From NCBI RefSeq assembly GCF_033118175.1, contig NC_083696.1, positions 40,471,001 through 40,535,000 of the forward strand: 64,000 nucleotides of DNA, given 5' to 3'. The position numbers were made by a program, and so were the translations under genes. Source of the stretch: Dama dama (taxonomy: Eukaryota > Chordata > Mammalia > Artiodactyla > Cervidae). Positions 45,678 through 55,701 of the stretch are shown one piece after another (position 1 is the stretch's first letter; each line of letters begins with the position of its first letter). Under the pieces are notes generated by a model, which was given only the letters and a program-made list of their open reading frames with translations, was not told the DNA's origin and made no database searches.

Positions 45678-47493
45678 GTGGGTGTGCCCGAACTCAGCTC
45701 CCCAGAAACTGGGCTTCTCTGAGGAGCTGTCTTCTCCTAGGAGAAGTCTGAGTGTTCCATAGTGAGAACACTGACTCACTGACCACAGGCCTGCTTCAAG
45801 GATTTTCAGTTCTGAGATCGCCCTTGATGAGAGAGCTGAGTCAGCCAGGGCGTTCTGTCCACAGCTGGTGTCAGCACTCTGTGGGGCGGGGGGTGTTGTG
45901 GGGTGTCCCCGCACAGCTCTGAGCCCCAAGGTGGGAGACGTGCCGAGATGGTGTCCTCTGTGGCCCGTGAACCCACCAGCACTGAGGGTTCGCCCTCGTG
46001 TGTCCCTCGGAGCCTCCCACGTTCTGCTGAAAAGCCACCTGGAACAGAAAAGCTGAGGTTTGGGGTTGGCAAATTCCCACTCAGATCTGCATTTTCCTTT
46101 TTAACTTAGCACAGTGTGAAGATTGGCTTCTTGTAAGACACTGGTCCAAGGACATGTGTTTGAGTTTTTCTCAACTCATCAGTATGTTTAAGATGTTTTC
46201 TTTAGACACCGTCTTGGCAGTTATAACAGTTTACAAAGCGGGATAGAATCCGAAGGCCCGCCTCGTGGTGAGCAGGGGGCCCTGGGTCTGGGTGCGGCCG
46301 GGCGGCCGGGGGCCCCGAGGCCTGCCTGGGCCACCCCCGCACAGCCGTGCCTCCTGTCCTGAGGTTCCGTTCAGAGTGGCCGCGGGCCGGTGACCCTGCG
46401 CAGGACCCGGCAGAGCTGCTGCTCAGATTGTTCTCGTCACGTCAGCCCAGGCCGAGGTGCCCGTTCCTGTTGGCCGAGCGCGGGGGGTTCAGGGGGAAGG
46501 CAGGGGTGGGCGGCACACCCAGCAAACGCAGGTGGTGCCGCCTGCACTTTTGGCGCCGAGACAGACTGCTTTCTGGGCCGTGTTGGAGCACAGACGAGCT
46601 CAGAAAGGTTGTCTTTCCCCGTCCCCGCAGGAAATATGGAACGGTTACATATTAATGTTTCTATTTTTACAGCATGTTGTCAGGTAAAAGTGATTTTTCC
46701 TTATGCAATATGTTGACTTGATGTAAGTGGTAAATTCTGTCCTTCAACTTGTCACCAGTGAAACTCTTTCAGGACGTATAAGTAGTGAAACTGGAGAGGT
46801 TACGATCTGCAAGAATCTAGTATTTTTTTTTAAAAATCATTTTATATGCATAATCTAGTATTTAAACTGCTATATAAAATCATCCATGACACATTAGGGG
46901 AGAAGAGCAGTAACCGTGAATTCTAGGTGAATGCGGCACATTGACATGAATCCAGAAACTCACACAAACCTGGGGTAGAACTTCATCAAGTGATGTGTTG
47001 GTACATATACACCCTTAAGAAAAAAAAAAAAAAAAAATCAACTCAGCACTTCATCTGGTCTGGAGACTTGTGTTTATAAGGTCAAGCTTGTTCGTGAATC
47101 GCTGTTTAGATGGTGCAGAGTTCCTGATTCCCAGTGGAAAAGACTCGAGGCTCTGACGTGCACCTCAGCCCTGAGAGCAGGGATGGTGAAGGTTGTCAGT
47201 TTCAGGTGTCTCCTCACGGGGAGAGAGTCGCCACCCAGGCCCCGTCAGAATGTTAGAGTAAATGAGTCAAATCAAACGTGAATGATCAGGGGCCAGTTTG
47301 TAAGACTCAATGCTAAGTTATACTAAGTTTGAGAATATTCAAAAGAGGGAAAGTCGAACCTTTTTGCTGAGATGTTAATTGAGCAACTGTTCCTGGAATT
47401 TGCTAGTCATGACACAGAATGCAAGCCCAAATTTGTTGTCCAGACACGTTCCTGTGCCGACAAAGGCAGGTGACGAGTTTTGCTCTCTTCTAG
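45678..47493. other. Intron-like DNA
   Basis: GC-rich around 46.2-46.6 kb, with an A-run at about 47019-47037. No additional exon was recognised. Confidence 0.5.
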
Positions 47494-47725
47494 GTGGATC
47501 CAAGAAGAGGAGGAGAGCACGGAGCAGCGGGCCGAGGAGACTGAGAGCGGAGTGGGCAAGGCGAGCTCAGGCAGCCTTCGTCGCTTTAAATCAGTGAGCT
47601 CCCTCGACCTGTATTCGGCCTCCTCGCTTGCCAGCTCCTGCCCGCCCAGCAGAGTGCCCGCCACGCCCCGAATGAGGCGTCGAAGGCCAGCGCGGAACAT
47701 AGACCGGCTGGGCACCATGCCTCTG
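47494..47725 (+). CDS. PPFIA1: Liprin-alpha-like exon: IQEEEESTEQRAEE..SSLASS segment
   Basis: Acceptor TCTTCTAG, donor GTATGT, 232 nt. Its first base completes the Arg codon from the upstream exon, then WIQEEEESTEQRAEETESGV, SLRRFKSVSSLDLYSASSLA, and RPARNIDRLGTMPL at the end. Parent liprin reads LIQEEKENTEQRAEEIESRV.., GRFRSMSSIPPYPASSLASS, HSPAREVDRLGVMTL. The Ser-rich middle, which is a linker in the parent, has drifted most (it gains an RMRRRRP basic run). Ends in phase 0. Confidence 0.92.
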
Positions 47726-49792
47726 GTATGTGTCTGCCTCCTCCCTGCCGCGTCCCTCCTCCAGCACACTGGTTTTCTTTTTTTGTTTGTTTTTGGTTTT
47801 TTTCTCTTTTTATCCAGAAGAAAATCAGGTACATTTGCCACACTCAGAGGTCTATGATTTTTAAAAGTACCTAGTCTTTAATCATTCTGTAATCGCACAG
47901 CGACCAATTAGTCTTGATATTTGGACCACCGGCTTAGCACGTCATCATGAGCTCAGCCACAGCCTGCCTCTGTGACTCTGGGCCTGGCCTGTGCTGGGCG
48001 CAGCAGCTGCAGGAAAGTTTCTGTTCTCAGGGAGCAGACAGCTTTGTGAAAGTAACCTTAGGCACTTCTCATGGCTTGTGAAAACCGTGCAGCACATTTT
48101 CCACTGGGGATGCCTGGCTGCAGGGTGCGGGGCATGCTGTGGGAAGAAAACCAAAAATCTAAACTGGTCTGCTTGCTGATGGACCTGGCCGCGCACTCAG
48201 GCCCGCTCTGCGTGTGAAACCAGGTGCAAAGCCCGGTGCCCCAGGGCCCCAGGGAAGAAGTCGGGCTTCCTCACTCTTCCGAGTCTAAAAACGGGATGAC
48301 GACCTAGGGCTTTTGGTGACAGAGTGTGCGGCTGTAAAGCGCGTGTTCCAGCTTTCTTGCGTGTGTAGCTTAGGTTTCTGAGTGCATTGCTGTTTACCCC
48401 GTGAAATCACGTTTACAACCCTCTGCTTTGTACCTGCTCTTGTATTATCACTTTTTTCTGTTACCACCCATTTCACGTTAGCTGCATTGTTAGTCAGCAT
48501 ATCATTAAATTAACTGTGAATCATTTTAGATGCATGTGAAGTGGTAACTAGTCCATTTTGTGGTCTTTTGACACACTTTTTATAATTTGCGTCTTTGGCT
48601 AATTAGTTGGTATTTAAAATTCTTGACAATTTCTCTGTGGTTTCATGCTTGATTTCTTTCCGAATATTTGTAAAAGAACAGTTGTGTATATTTTGTCCTT
48701 GTTATTGGAGTTCTCTGACGGTGTGTCTGCTTTCATCGTTGGTTTGGATTTCCTGTCTCATCCTGTTGTCTGTTTAGCCGTTGTCAATCCAGACCCCAGC
48801 CTCCCGTCCCCGCCACCCCAGGCTGTAGTTTCCCCATCCATCTCCCCTCCCCGTCCGCCCACTTGCTCTGGTCTCAGCAGTGCTGTGTCCACAGAGTGTG
48901 TCCCTTTAGTCGTGTTTGTGCTTTTCTTCATGGCTCATTAAATGGTGTTTTTCCCCCATAGCAGTAAGTTTGAATTATTGTATCACTATGCAGTTACAAG
49001 CATAATGTAGATGGATCATACACTACATAACCTGTGCAATTTATAAATGAGAGTATGCTTACATAAAGAAATGATCCTCTAAGTGTAGAATTAATGGGCT
49101 TTTGACACAATCTCCTTTCTGTGTTGGTGCTTGTCTTTAAGACTGTAAATCTCATCAGCTTTTGCATGGTTAATGTCTCTACTAGACTCTTACAAAGTAT
49201 CTTCTATGGTTCATAAAATGTGAAGACTCCACCTGCTATTATGCTAGCTTTCATTCTTACACATTTTCATAGGGTACCTGCTTTAATGAATTTATTTTCA
49301 GAAGTTTTAAATCAAATTCTAGGTAAGGATTTTACATTAATGTCCAACAGGTGGTTAGATTTCTTCAGTGTTAAAATAGGTATTATGGTAACTTCCTCAT
49401 CAGTTAAATTACTATTTTAAAGTATAACATGCTTTTTATTAAGAGAAATAGGTTATAGAGAAGTTTGGCTGAGAACAGACAGCTGTTGAGGCCCTTTGAT
49501 GTACAGGATGCTCTGCTCTAATAAATCACGATGTTGTATCAGACTCGTATCTTCATGAGTCATAATTCATAGTGTTTCTCTAGTAAATCTTGAATAGCTT
49601 ATTTAACTTCTGTGGTCAAAAAAAAAAAAAAATGTTTTGTTTCCAGCTACTGTTCTCTAAGTCTTAATCTCACTTATAGGTTTGCCATCATTTTTGCTTT
49701 CCTGTATATTTGCCTATACTGATTCTTGAATTTTTAGCTTCAAAGTCACAATCAACCTGGTTTCTCTCCATTTCTTTGCATGCATCTATCAG
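47726..49792. other. Intron-like DNA
   Basis: AT-rich from about 48.5 kb on. No further exon or repeat named with confidence; an A-run lies at about 49619-49633. Confidence 0.45.
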
Positions 49793-49822
49793 CCTAGTGA
49801 TTTAAGGAAGCATCGTCGAAAG
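49793..49822 (+). CDS. PPFIA1: Liprin-alpha-like 30-nt microexon (PSDLRKHRRK)
   Basis: Between '..ctatcag' and 'gtaaac' are exactly 30 nt encoding PSDLRKHRRK, identical to the alternatively spliced cassette known from liprin-alpha proteins (seen in PPFIA2 as ..LPSDLRKHRRK). Phase 0 both sides, so inclusion or skipping both keep the frame between ..GTMPL and LPALREE.. . All ten codons are intact, in contrast to the drifted neighbouring exons. Confidence 0.88.
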
Positions 49823-50106
49823 GTAAACTATTTAGTAATTTAGCACGGCTTTGTTTCTCTGTGAAGTGTTAAAGAGTGCTTATCGAGTCACGTGAATGAA
49901 CACTGTGTGGTTATGTACTGGTGAATAATTGACATTTTAATGGAAGTTTTGAAACTCACCCACCACTTAAAATATGCTGATGGTTCTGTTGGAAAAAGGT
50001 CATTCGTTGAGACAATTGTAACAGTTTCCCTTTCTGCCACTTGTTTGCTTTCTAATCATCTCATGCTTATTTATAATAGACATAGTAGTATTTATTATTT
50101 TGAAAA

Positions 50107-50226
50107 TTTTTTTTTTTTGGCCATACTGCACAGCTTATGGGATCTTAATTCCCCAATCAGGGATCAGACCTGTGTCCCGGCAGTGAAAGTGCCAAGTCCT
50201 AACGTCTGGACCACCATGGAATTTCC
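50107..50226 (-). repeat. CHR-type SINE
   Basis: T-run, 'tatgggatcttaattcccca', 'tggaccaccatggaatttcc'. Confidence 0.85.
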
Positions 50227-50289
50227 GCTTAGTGTTTTCTTAAAAGCAATGACTGAATCAGAGCCATAGGTATTAGACTTGGGGGAAGC

Positions 50290-50500
50290 CCTCTAATGAC
50301 GGGGGTAGCAGTGTGCAGGAGACTCTGCCCGCCAGGCACCATGTCGAGTGCTTTCCGAGCCTGTCATCTAATCCCGCAGACACCCAGGTGAGGTCCAGGC
50401 TGCAGTTATCCCCATTCAGCAGACGTGGACACTGAGGCTTCGAGAGGCCGGGCCCCGTGCCCAGGCTCACACACCCAGCAGTGCGGTGCGGACTCGTGTG
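50290..50500 (-). repeat. MIR-like SINE
   Basis: Reverse MIR order: 'ccaggcaccatgtcgagtgc', 'tgtcatctaatcccgcagac', 'tatccccattcagcagacgt', 'cccaggctcacacacccagc'. Confidence 0.65.
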
Positions 50501-51589
50501 ATCAGAGCCTGGACACTTAACCGTGGGGCCGTCCAGCCCGCTTTCCTCCAGAGGCTCTCGTGTCCCTCACAGCGTCCCTGATGGAGGGAGCGGCAGGAGG
50601 GAGCTCGCTGCCTCTCCCCTCTGGTCCCTCGGATGAGCCCCTGTTGTTGGAGTCCAGTGCCCCGAGGGCTGGCCGTCCTTGTCCCTCTCCCGCTCCCAGC
50701 CCAGTGACCGACCACTCCTGGGACCTTCCCGCAGGTCTCGGGCAGCCGCGCTCCAGTTGAGGCAGCTCAGTGCCCGGGAGCCCTTCTGCTGGGCACAGCG
50801 GAGCTGCTCCATCACCCTGGGGCTGGTGGCCTGGGTGTGCCGCTCACCGGCTTTGTGGCCTGCTCTGCCCTTCTGTTAAGTGAGGACACGGTCCTGCCCA
50901 TCCTAGTCACGTGGGCACCAGGAAGGCGGGCTTCCTCCTGGGGGAGGGCGGGCTTCCCTCCCGGGGGAGGGCGGCCAGGCTGGGGGCCCAGAGCCCTTCC
51001 TCAGGAGGAGGCCCGGGGAAGGTGCTGGCCGCGGCCCCTGACTTTGAGGCAGGTGTTTGTCTCCCCTGAGTCCACGGTCAACCCAGGAGTGTCACTTCCC
51101 CGCTCTGTTCTGTGTTGTTTTCTGATTTTTATAAAGGCTTATTGTAACTTGAATTTGAGATTGACCCCTGTTCAGTTCTGTGGGGATAGTTTCTAGCTTC
51201 TGTAGCCTTCTGTTGCCTGAGGCTTCTTGTTAGAGATCAGGGGAGGGTGCAGTTTATCCAGCCGCTGTTAAACGGGCTCAGCTGTATTTTGCACTGAGTC
51301 ACTTTGTTGTCACCAAGCTCCTGTGGGGCTGCAGTGGATCAGTATTCTTTACAGAATCCCATTCAGAAAGGCACAGGTTAGTTGGTTAAAACAACACACT
51401 CGTTGTTTATAAAAATACTTGCCGTGCATGTTTCTACAGACTTCCCCTGGCTTAACCACAACCCAAATGTGTCAGTGAGACCTGTCTGGACCCTGAAGGG
51501 GTTAATCTGTTCCCCACACTGTTGCCACCACTGTCTTTCCTGTCCTCACACCCGGGACCAGCGGAAAAGCTGGGACTCCAGGAGAGATC

Positions 51590-51770
51590 ATCTCTTTTTT
51601 TCCTTTTAATTAGTTTATTTTTTAATTGAGGATAATTGCTTTACAGAATTTTGTTCTTTTCTGTCAAACCTCAACATGAATTAGCCATAGGTATACATAT
51701 ATCCCTTCCCTTTTGAACCTCCCTCCCATTTCCCTCCCCATCCCACCGCTCTTGGTTGCTACAAGATCAT
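51590..51770 (-). repeat. Ruminant interspersed repeat fragment, probably L1/ART-related
   Basis: 'aattgaggataattgcttta', 'caacatgaattagccatagg', 'gaacctccctcccatttccc' is a phrase very common in bovid genomes. Exact family not determined. Confidence 0.55.
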
Positions 51771-52460
51771 CTCTAAGTGAAGACCTAGGGGTGCTTTATG
51801 TAGACCGCAGTGAGTAAATTACACTGAACTGCGTGTAAGCACTTGACTGTGTAGCCCCCAGTCGTATGTTACAGAGAAATACGAGCCAGACACATGGTGT
51901 TCGCATGCCGGGTTAGGTACCTTTCCTGTGTTTCACTTGATGTCACGGGTTCCAGTAACCTGCATCATCACTACAAATGATCTTGGGTGGTGGTACAAGC
52001 TGTTTCCTTTTCTCCTTCAAACAGAAAGGTCTGGAAGGCTTGCTGAGAGGTTCCTTACCCTTGCTAGTGGTGCTTCTGAGCAGCATCTGGCGATGAGCAG
52101 TCCTTTCATCAGGGCAGTTCCTGCCACGCAGGGTTCATGGTGCTGGCGTCGCTCTGCTGTCCTGCCCGGCGGGGCCATCTGGTCGCCGCATTCCAGGGAG
52201 GGCGGAGCCCCGCTGCAGGGAGGCTCCTGTCCGGGGTCTCTGCACTCAGTCAGCTGCTCTCGCTGCCCCACGCCCCGCTTCTCTACAAGACAGTCCTTTA
52301 AGATGGCATTAAGCTAGTACAAGGCCTTTTTTTGTACTTGGCGGATAGCATAGCTAATAGATTTTCAAATATGTTTGTGGTTATAATGTAAAGCCTGTAT
52401 GATTGCCTTTTTTGACACAGTCTCTTGTTAGCCAATTTTACACTTAACTCATTCCCTCAG

Positions 52461-52612
52461 CTGCCAGCTCTACGGGAGGAGGTGCAAAATGACAAGAACA
52501 CCATCAAATCTGAAACCTCGAGCCCTGCCTCGCCTGAGTCCGTTCGGCTGGAGCAGCTGCACACAGGGACGCTTCGTGCGGCCAGCCCCGAGGACATCAG
52601 GGACGCCCGCAA
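52461..52612 (+). CDS. PPFIA1: Liprin-alpha-like exon: LPALREEVQNDKNTIKSE..DIRDAR segment
   Basis: Acceptor TTCCCTCAG, donor GTAAGG, 152 nt (50 codons plus 2). Translation begins LPALREEVQNDKNTIKSETS and ends LRAASPEDIRDAR; the parent has LPPSREEVRDDKTTIKCETS and ALHTVSHEDIRDIR. The trailing AA joins the next exon's C to make Asn, as in the parent (..RDIRN STGSQDG). Confidence 0.93.
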
Positions 52613-53450
52613 GTAAGGGGCCTGCGCGCCTCGTCAGTTTCAGGAGCCCTGCGCCTCTTGTCTTGAAAGAGGTGGAAGCATGATTTTAAAGGAATCGCAC
52701 TGGATGCGGTGCCTGTGTTCAGTGGTGAACTTCAGATGCTGGGGGAGAAGAGCTCAGGGACCTCAGTGATTTTAGAAAATGTCCATCTCTGCTGATAGAC
52801 TCCTGTGGGAGCTTTCTTCCTGCTCTTGCTAGATGTCTGCCCGTCCGGGGTGCGTTCCTGATGGTGATGGCCCCGGGCCTCTCAGGGTCGCTCTTGAGGG
52901 TCCCTCCCTTTTCCTCGAGGGTCTCCTCTCAGGAGACTCTGTCCCCTCCTGTGGCTGACACTGTCCTCATTCAGACTACCGCCTGCTGAGCTCCCGTCCT
53001 GAGCCAGGAAGCCCCTGACGGAGGGCACGAGTGGTCTCCTGACCAGCAGCCCTGCGCGGTGACCGTCGCTCTCCTGCCACGGCCGGGGACGGTCACCCTG
53101 CGGGAGGCGGGGGAGCTGCCCAGAGCGGGGGAGCTCGCCTTCTCTGGGAGCCTCGTCACCTGACAAGCGGCGACCCTGAGGGAGGGTTGGAGCGCCCTCT
53201 GCACCGGCTGGCCTGGAGTCAAGCCCTCCTCGGGGGCAGCTCGAGTCAGAGACTCTCAGCTTCCCGGGGCCCATGTCTGCGGCCGGGAGCCCCCATTGCT
53301 CGTGTGGAGTGTGGTTGGTGAAGCAGACGCCACTGTCTGCTCGAGGTGGAGGCGCGGGTGTTGCTGGTGGCCGGTTCTATCAGTCGGTCTTGGGGAGGGG
53401 TGTGTGTTTGCATGAGGGCGCTGGTTAAAGGGCGTTTTCTGTCCCCGAAG
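52613..53450. other. Intron-like DNA
   Basis: GC-rich. The overlapping minus-strand frames of 80-130 codons are composition effects. Confidence 0.5.
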
Positions 53451-53620
53451 CTCGACGGACTCTCAGGACGGCCCCGGGGGCAACCCCAGCAGCAGCAGAA
53501 GCCAGGATTCCATGGACAAAGCGCCAAAGAAGAAGGGCATCAGGTGCTCCATCGGCCGCTTGTTTGGCAAGAAGGGAAGGGGCCGGCCTGGACACCCCGG
53601 TAAGGAGGCCTTAGGACCAG
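53451..53620 (+). CDS. PPFIA1: Liprin-alpha-like exon: KAPKKKGI..IGRLFGKK segment, last recognised exon
   Basis: Acceptor CCCCGAAG, donor GTGGGT, 170 nt. Completing Asn from the previous exon, it reads STDSQDGPGGNPSSSRSQDS, MDKAPKKKGIRCSIGRLFGK, KGRGRPGHPGKEALGP. Parent liprin-alpha-1: STGSQDGPVSNPSSSNSSQD SLHKAPKKKGIKSSIGRLFG KKEKGRPGQTGKEALGQ. An earlier GTAAGG at 53600 is a competing donor. No following liprin exon (linker to SAM1) was found. If the donor is not used, the frame runs on to a stop at about 53781, giving a short alternative C-terminus. Confidence 0.93.
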
Positions 53621-53784
53621 GTGGGTGCTTCCCCGTTCAGAGGAGGAGGGCCTGCAGGCATGTCCCTTCTGTGTCTCCTCCGCTGCCCCATGAGGCTCCT
53701 GTCACTCACGCTCGGGGTCCTCCTGGGAGCAGGAGCGGAGGAGGCGTCTGTCTTCTCGGTGGGTCCGAGATGATCGGATGAGTT

Positions 53785-53965
53785 AATGAGTGGGTGGGTG
53801 GATGGATGGATGGATGGATTAGTGAGTGGATGGATCGATGAACCGATAGCTGGCTCGATGGGTGGATGGAATTTGTGAATGGATGGATGGATGGATTAGT
53901 GAGTGGATGGATGGATGAACAGATGGCTGGCTGGATAGGTGGATGAACGGAGGATGGAATGAAAA
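53785..53965. repeat. (GGAT)n-type tetranucleotide repeat
   Basis: 'ggatggatggatggat' runs mixed with 'tagtgagtggatggatgaac'. It forms the outer part of the left inverted arm. Confidence 0.95.
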
Positions 53966-54150
53966 AGCAGATGTTTATACTCCAGTGCTAGAAACATATT
54001 CTATGAAGTTGATTGAGTAGGAGCTGGCAATGATTGTTTCCCCCAGAACAGTGACAAGTGTTTGGAAACGGCCCAAGTGCTCATCAGTGAGGGGTGAGGT
54101 GCAATCTGTGGACACCCCACAAGAAACAGCTTCCTCCTCCTTCCTGCCAC
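53955..54150 (+). repeat. Left arm of inverted repeat (partner 60265-60475)
   Basis: 'cagtgacaagtgtttggaaa', 'gaggggtgaggtgcaatctg' and 'tggacaccccacaagaaaca' reappear in reverse complement at 60300-60390. The similarity runs from the GGAT repeat to 'ttcctgccacctt', then stops. The inner part resembles an old L1 3' phrase ('tttggaaacggcccaagtgc'). Confidence 0.9.
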
Positions 54151-54469
54151 CTTCCCCATCCCCAGGAGCTCTCAGGGGTTCTGCCCATGCCCCCCACCCC
54201 ACCCCACAGCCACACAGGTCCTCCTGGGGTCTCCTCATCACACAGTGTTATCATCAGGCCCCATCTTGCTCGGCTTCATCTCCTTGAGGACAGGGAATGT
54301 TCATGCCTCTTCAGGCAGATATGTGTGAGTGTCTTGTTTGTGCTGGGTGTGGGATGTACAGGGGTAAGTAAACCAGATGTGGTCTGGACCACAGTTAAGT
54401 GACAAGAGAGAAAAAGGAGCAGGTTATTAAATGCTATCCCTCTTATTAATAAATACAACGCTGAGATGG

Positions 54470-54610
54470 TGGTGCATTGATTATATACCAGATGCTGGAT
54501 GTGCCCCTTCCCAAGCAGGTGCTGCCACCTCCCGATTTACAGAGGAAGACACAGTGATGGTCACGCGGTCAGGGAGTGGTGAGGGCAGCTTCACACCCAC
54601 GCAGTGGGAC
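54470..54610 (-). repeat. Possible MIR-like fragment
   Basis: 'accagatgctggatgtgccc' then 'cacctcccgatttacagagg' and 'aagacacagtgatggtcacg' roughly follow reverse MIR order. Weak. Confidence 0.4.
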
Positions 54611-54654
54611 CATGCACTTTGCCGAGCCCCAGCCACCTCTCTGGTGGATGCAAC

Positions 54655-54800
54655 AGGAATGAGATGGTTCTATGGCATCACTGATTGAATGGACATGAGT
54701 TTGAGCAAACTCCAGGAGATAGTGAAGGACAGGAAAGCGTGGAGTGCTGCAGTCCACAGAGTGGCAGAGAGTCGGACACAACCGAGTGACTGAACTAAAG
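54655..54800 (+). repeat. BovB LINE 3' end fragment
   Basis: 'tgagatggttctatggcatc', 'gacatgagtttgagcaaact', 'gagtcggacacaaccgagtg'. Confidence 0.88.
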
Positions 54801-54806
54801 CCTGAG

Positions 54807-55026
54807 TGTGTGCTAACCTGCTTCAGTCGTGTCTGACTCTTTGCGACACCAGGGACTGTAGCCCACTAGCTCCTCTGTCCCTGGGATTCTCCAGGCAAGA
54901 ATACTGGAGTGGGTTGTCATGCCCTCCTCCAGGCCATCTTCTCGACTCAGGGACGGAACCCACATCTCTCATTATCTCTTGCATTGGTAGGCAGGATCTT
55001 TACCGCTAGAGCCACCTGGAAAGCCC
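54807..55026 (-). repeat. Bov-tA/BOV-A2 SINE
   Basis: Reverse copy, 'cttcagtcgtgtctgactct' to 'agagccacctggaaagcccc', next to a forward BovB end. Confidence 0.9.
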
Positions 55027-55106
55027 CAGTGAACACTGACAACTAGGAAATGCAGAAAAGAAGGGCTGCTCCTAATTTAATCTGGAAGAGCAGCAAGTAC
55101 AGGTTG

Positions 55107-55701
55107 TGTTATAGCCACGCTTTCCGGGAAACAGACTCACTCAGAAGGACAATGCAGATAGTGGAGTGCAGTTTATTACACCGGCGGGCCCAAGGCAGAG
55201 TCTCCTCTTAGCCAAGGACCCCGACCAGCATTTGTGAAAATCTTTTATACCCCATGTGTATGATGTGTACGTGTCCAAACCCACCACCCCAATTCCCTTG
55301 AGACTTATATAAACAAAGGTAGGGTAAATACAACTACAATAACCCCATCATTCACGGGTTATGTGTTCAAACAGTCAATAATCAATAAGCCCGCAGTTAC
55401 ATTCCAAACAGTTAATAACCAATAAGCCTGTGCTTACATTCTGATAGATAGTGTCTGGAGGCAGGGGTGATTAGTGTCTGTTTTCTCTTAGGTGATGAGT
55501 AACCTGGATGTGATCTTCAAGATTCCCCTGTCCGGAGGGGGTCTTATCCTTCCATTGTCGTTCCCACAGGCACTAGGCAGAGAGTTCAGAGTCCACTGGA
55601 GAGGTGGCCGAGCACGATCAGCACAGACAGGCCTGAGATGGAGTCCAGGCCTTATGAATTCCTTCTTCAGTTGTAACGAGGAAAACACACGATGAGGGAC
55701 A
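55107..55701 (-). mobile_element. Solo LTR of an endogenous retrovirus
   Basis: About 595 bp bounded by TG..CA on the minus strand. A TATAAAAG box (rc near 55240-55250) is followed about 70 bp later by AATAAA (rc near 55172) and a short U5, the usual LTR order. No gag, pol or env-like sequence adjoins it, so it is a solo LTR. A target duplication is not convincing (acaggt / acagtg), so the ends may be off by a few bases. Its family was not determined. Confidence 0.65.

Larger units (their letters stand above)
49823..52460. other. Intron-like DNA with SINE and MIR pieces
   Basis: GC-rich in 50.3-51.1 kb. Short frames there have no domain. No liprin exon was found between the microexon and 52461. 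Confidence 0.5.
42911..53620 (+). other. PPFIA1: Liprin-alpha (PPFIA1-like) partial gene locus with open spliced frame
   Basis: Liprin-alpha proteins organise presynaptic active zones and focal adhesions through an N-terminal coiled coil and three C-terminal SAM domains. The locus holds seven liprin exons in the correct order with intact AG/GT borders, plus one possible new first exon. Joined, they give roughly 380 codons with no stop and no phase conflict (0, 0, 0, 2, 0, 0, 2, then an open phase-1 donor). Compared with normal liprin-alpha-1 (about 1200 residues), the true N-terminus, most of the coiled coil and all SAM domains are absent. Closeness to PPFIA1 over PPFIA2/3/4 rests on the GKEALG segment after the RLFGKK motif. 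Substitutions are numerous. Either a lineage-specific truncated gene or a pseudogene that has not yet acquired stops. Confidence 0.8.

Noticed and set aside
44118..53620. The window as the functional PPFIA1 gene
   Set aside because: Too many substitutions in a highly conserved protein, most coiled-coil exons absent and no SAM-domain exons follow in 10 kb.
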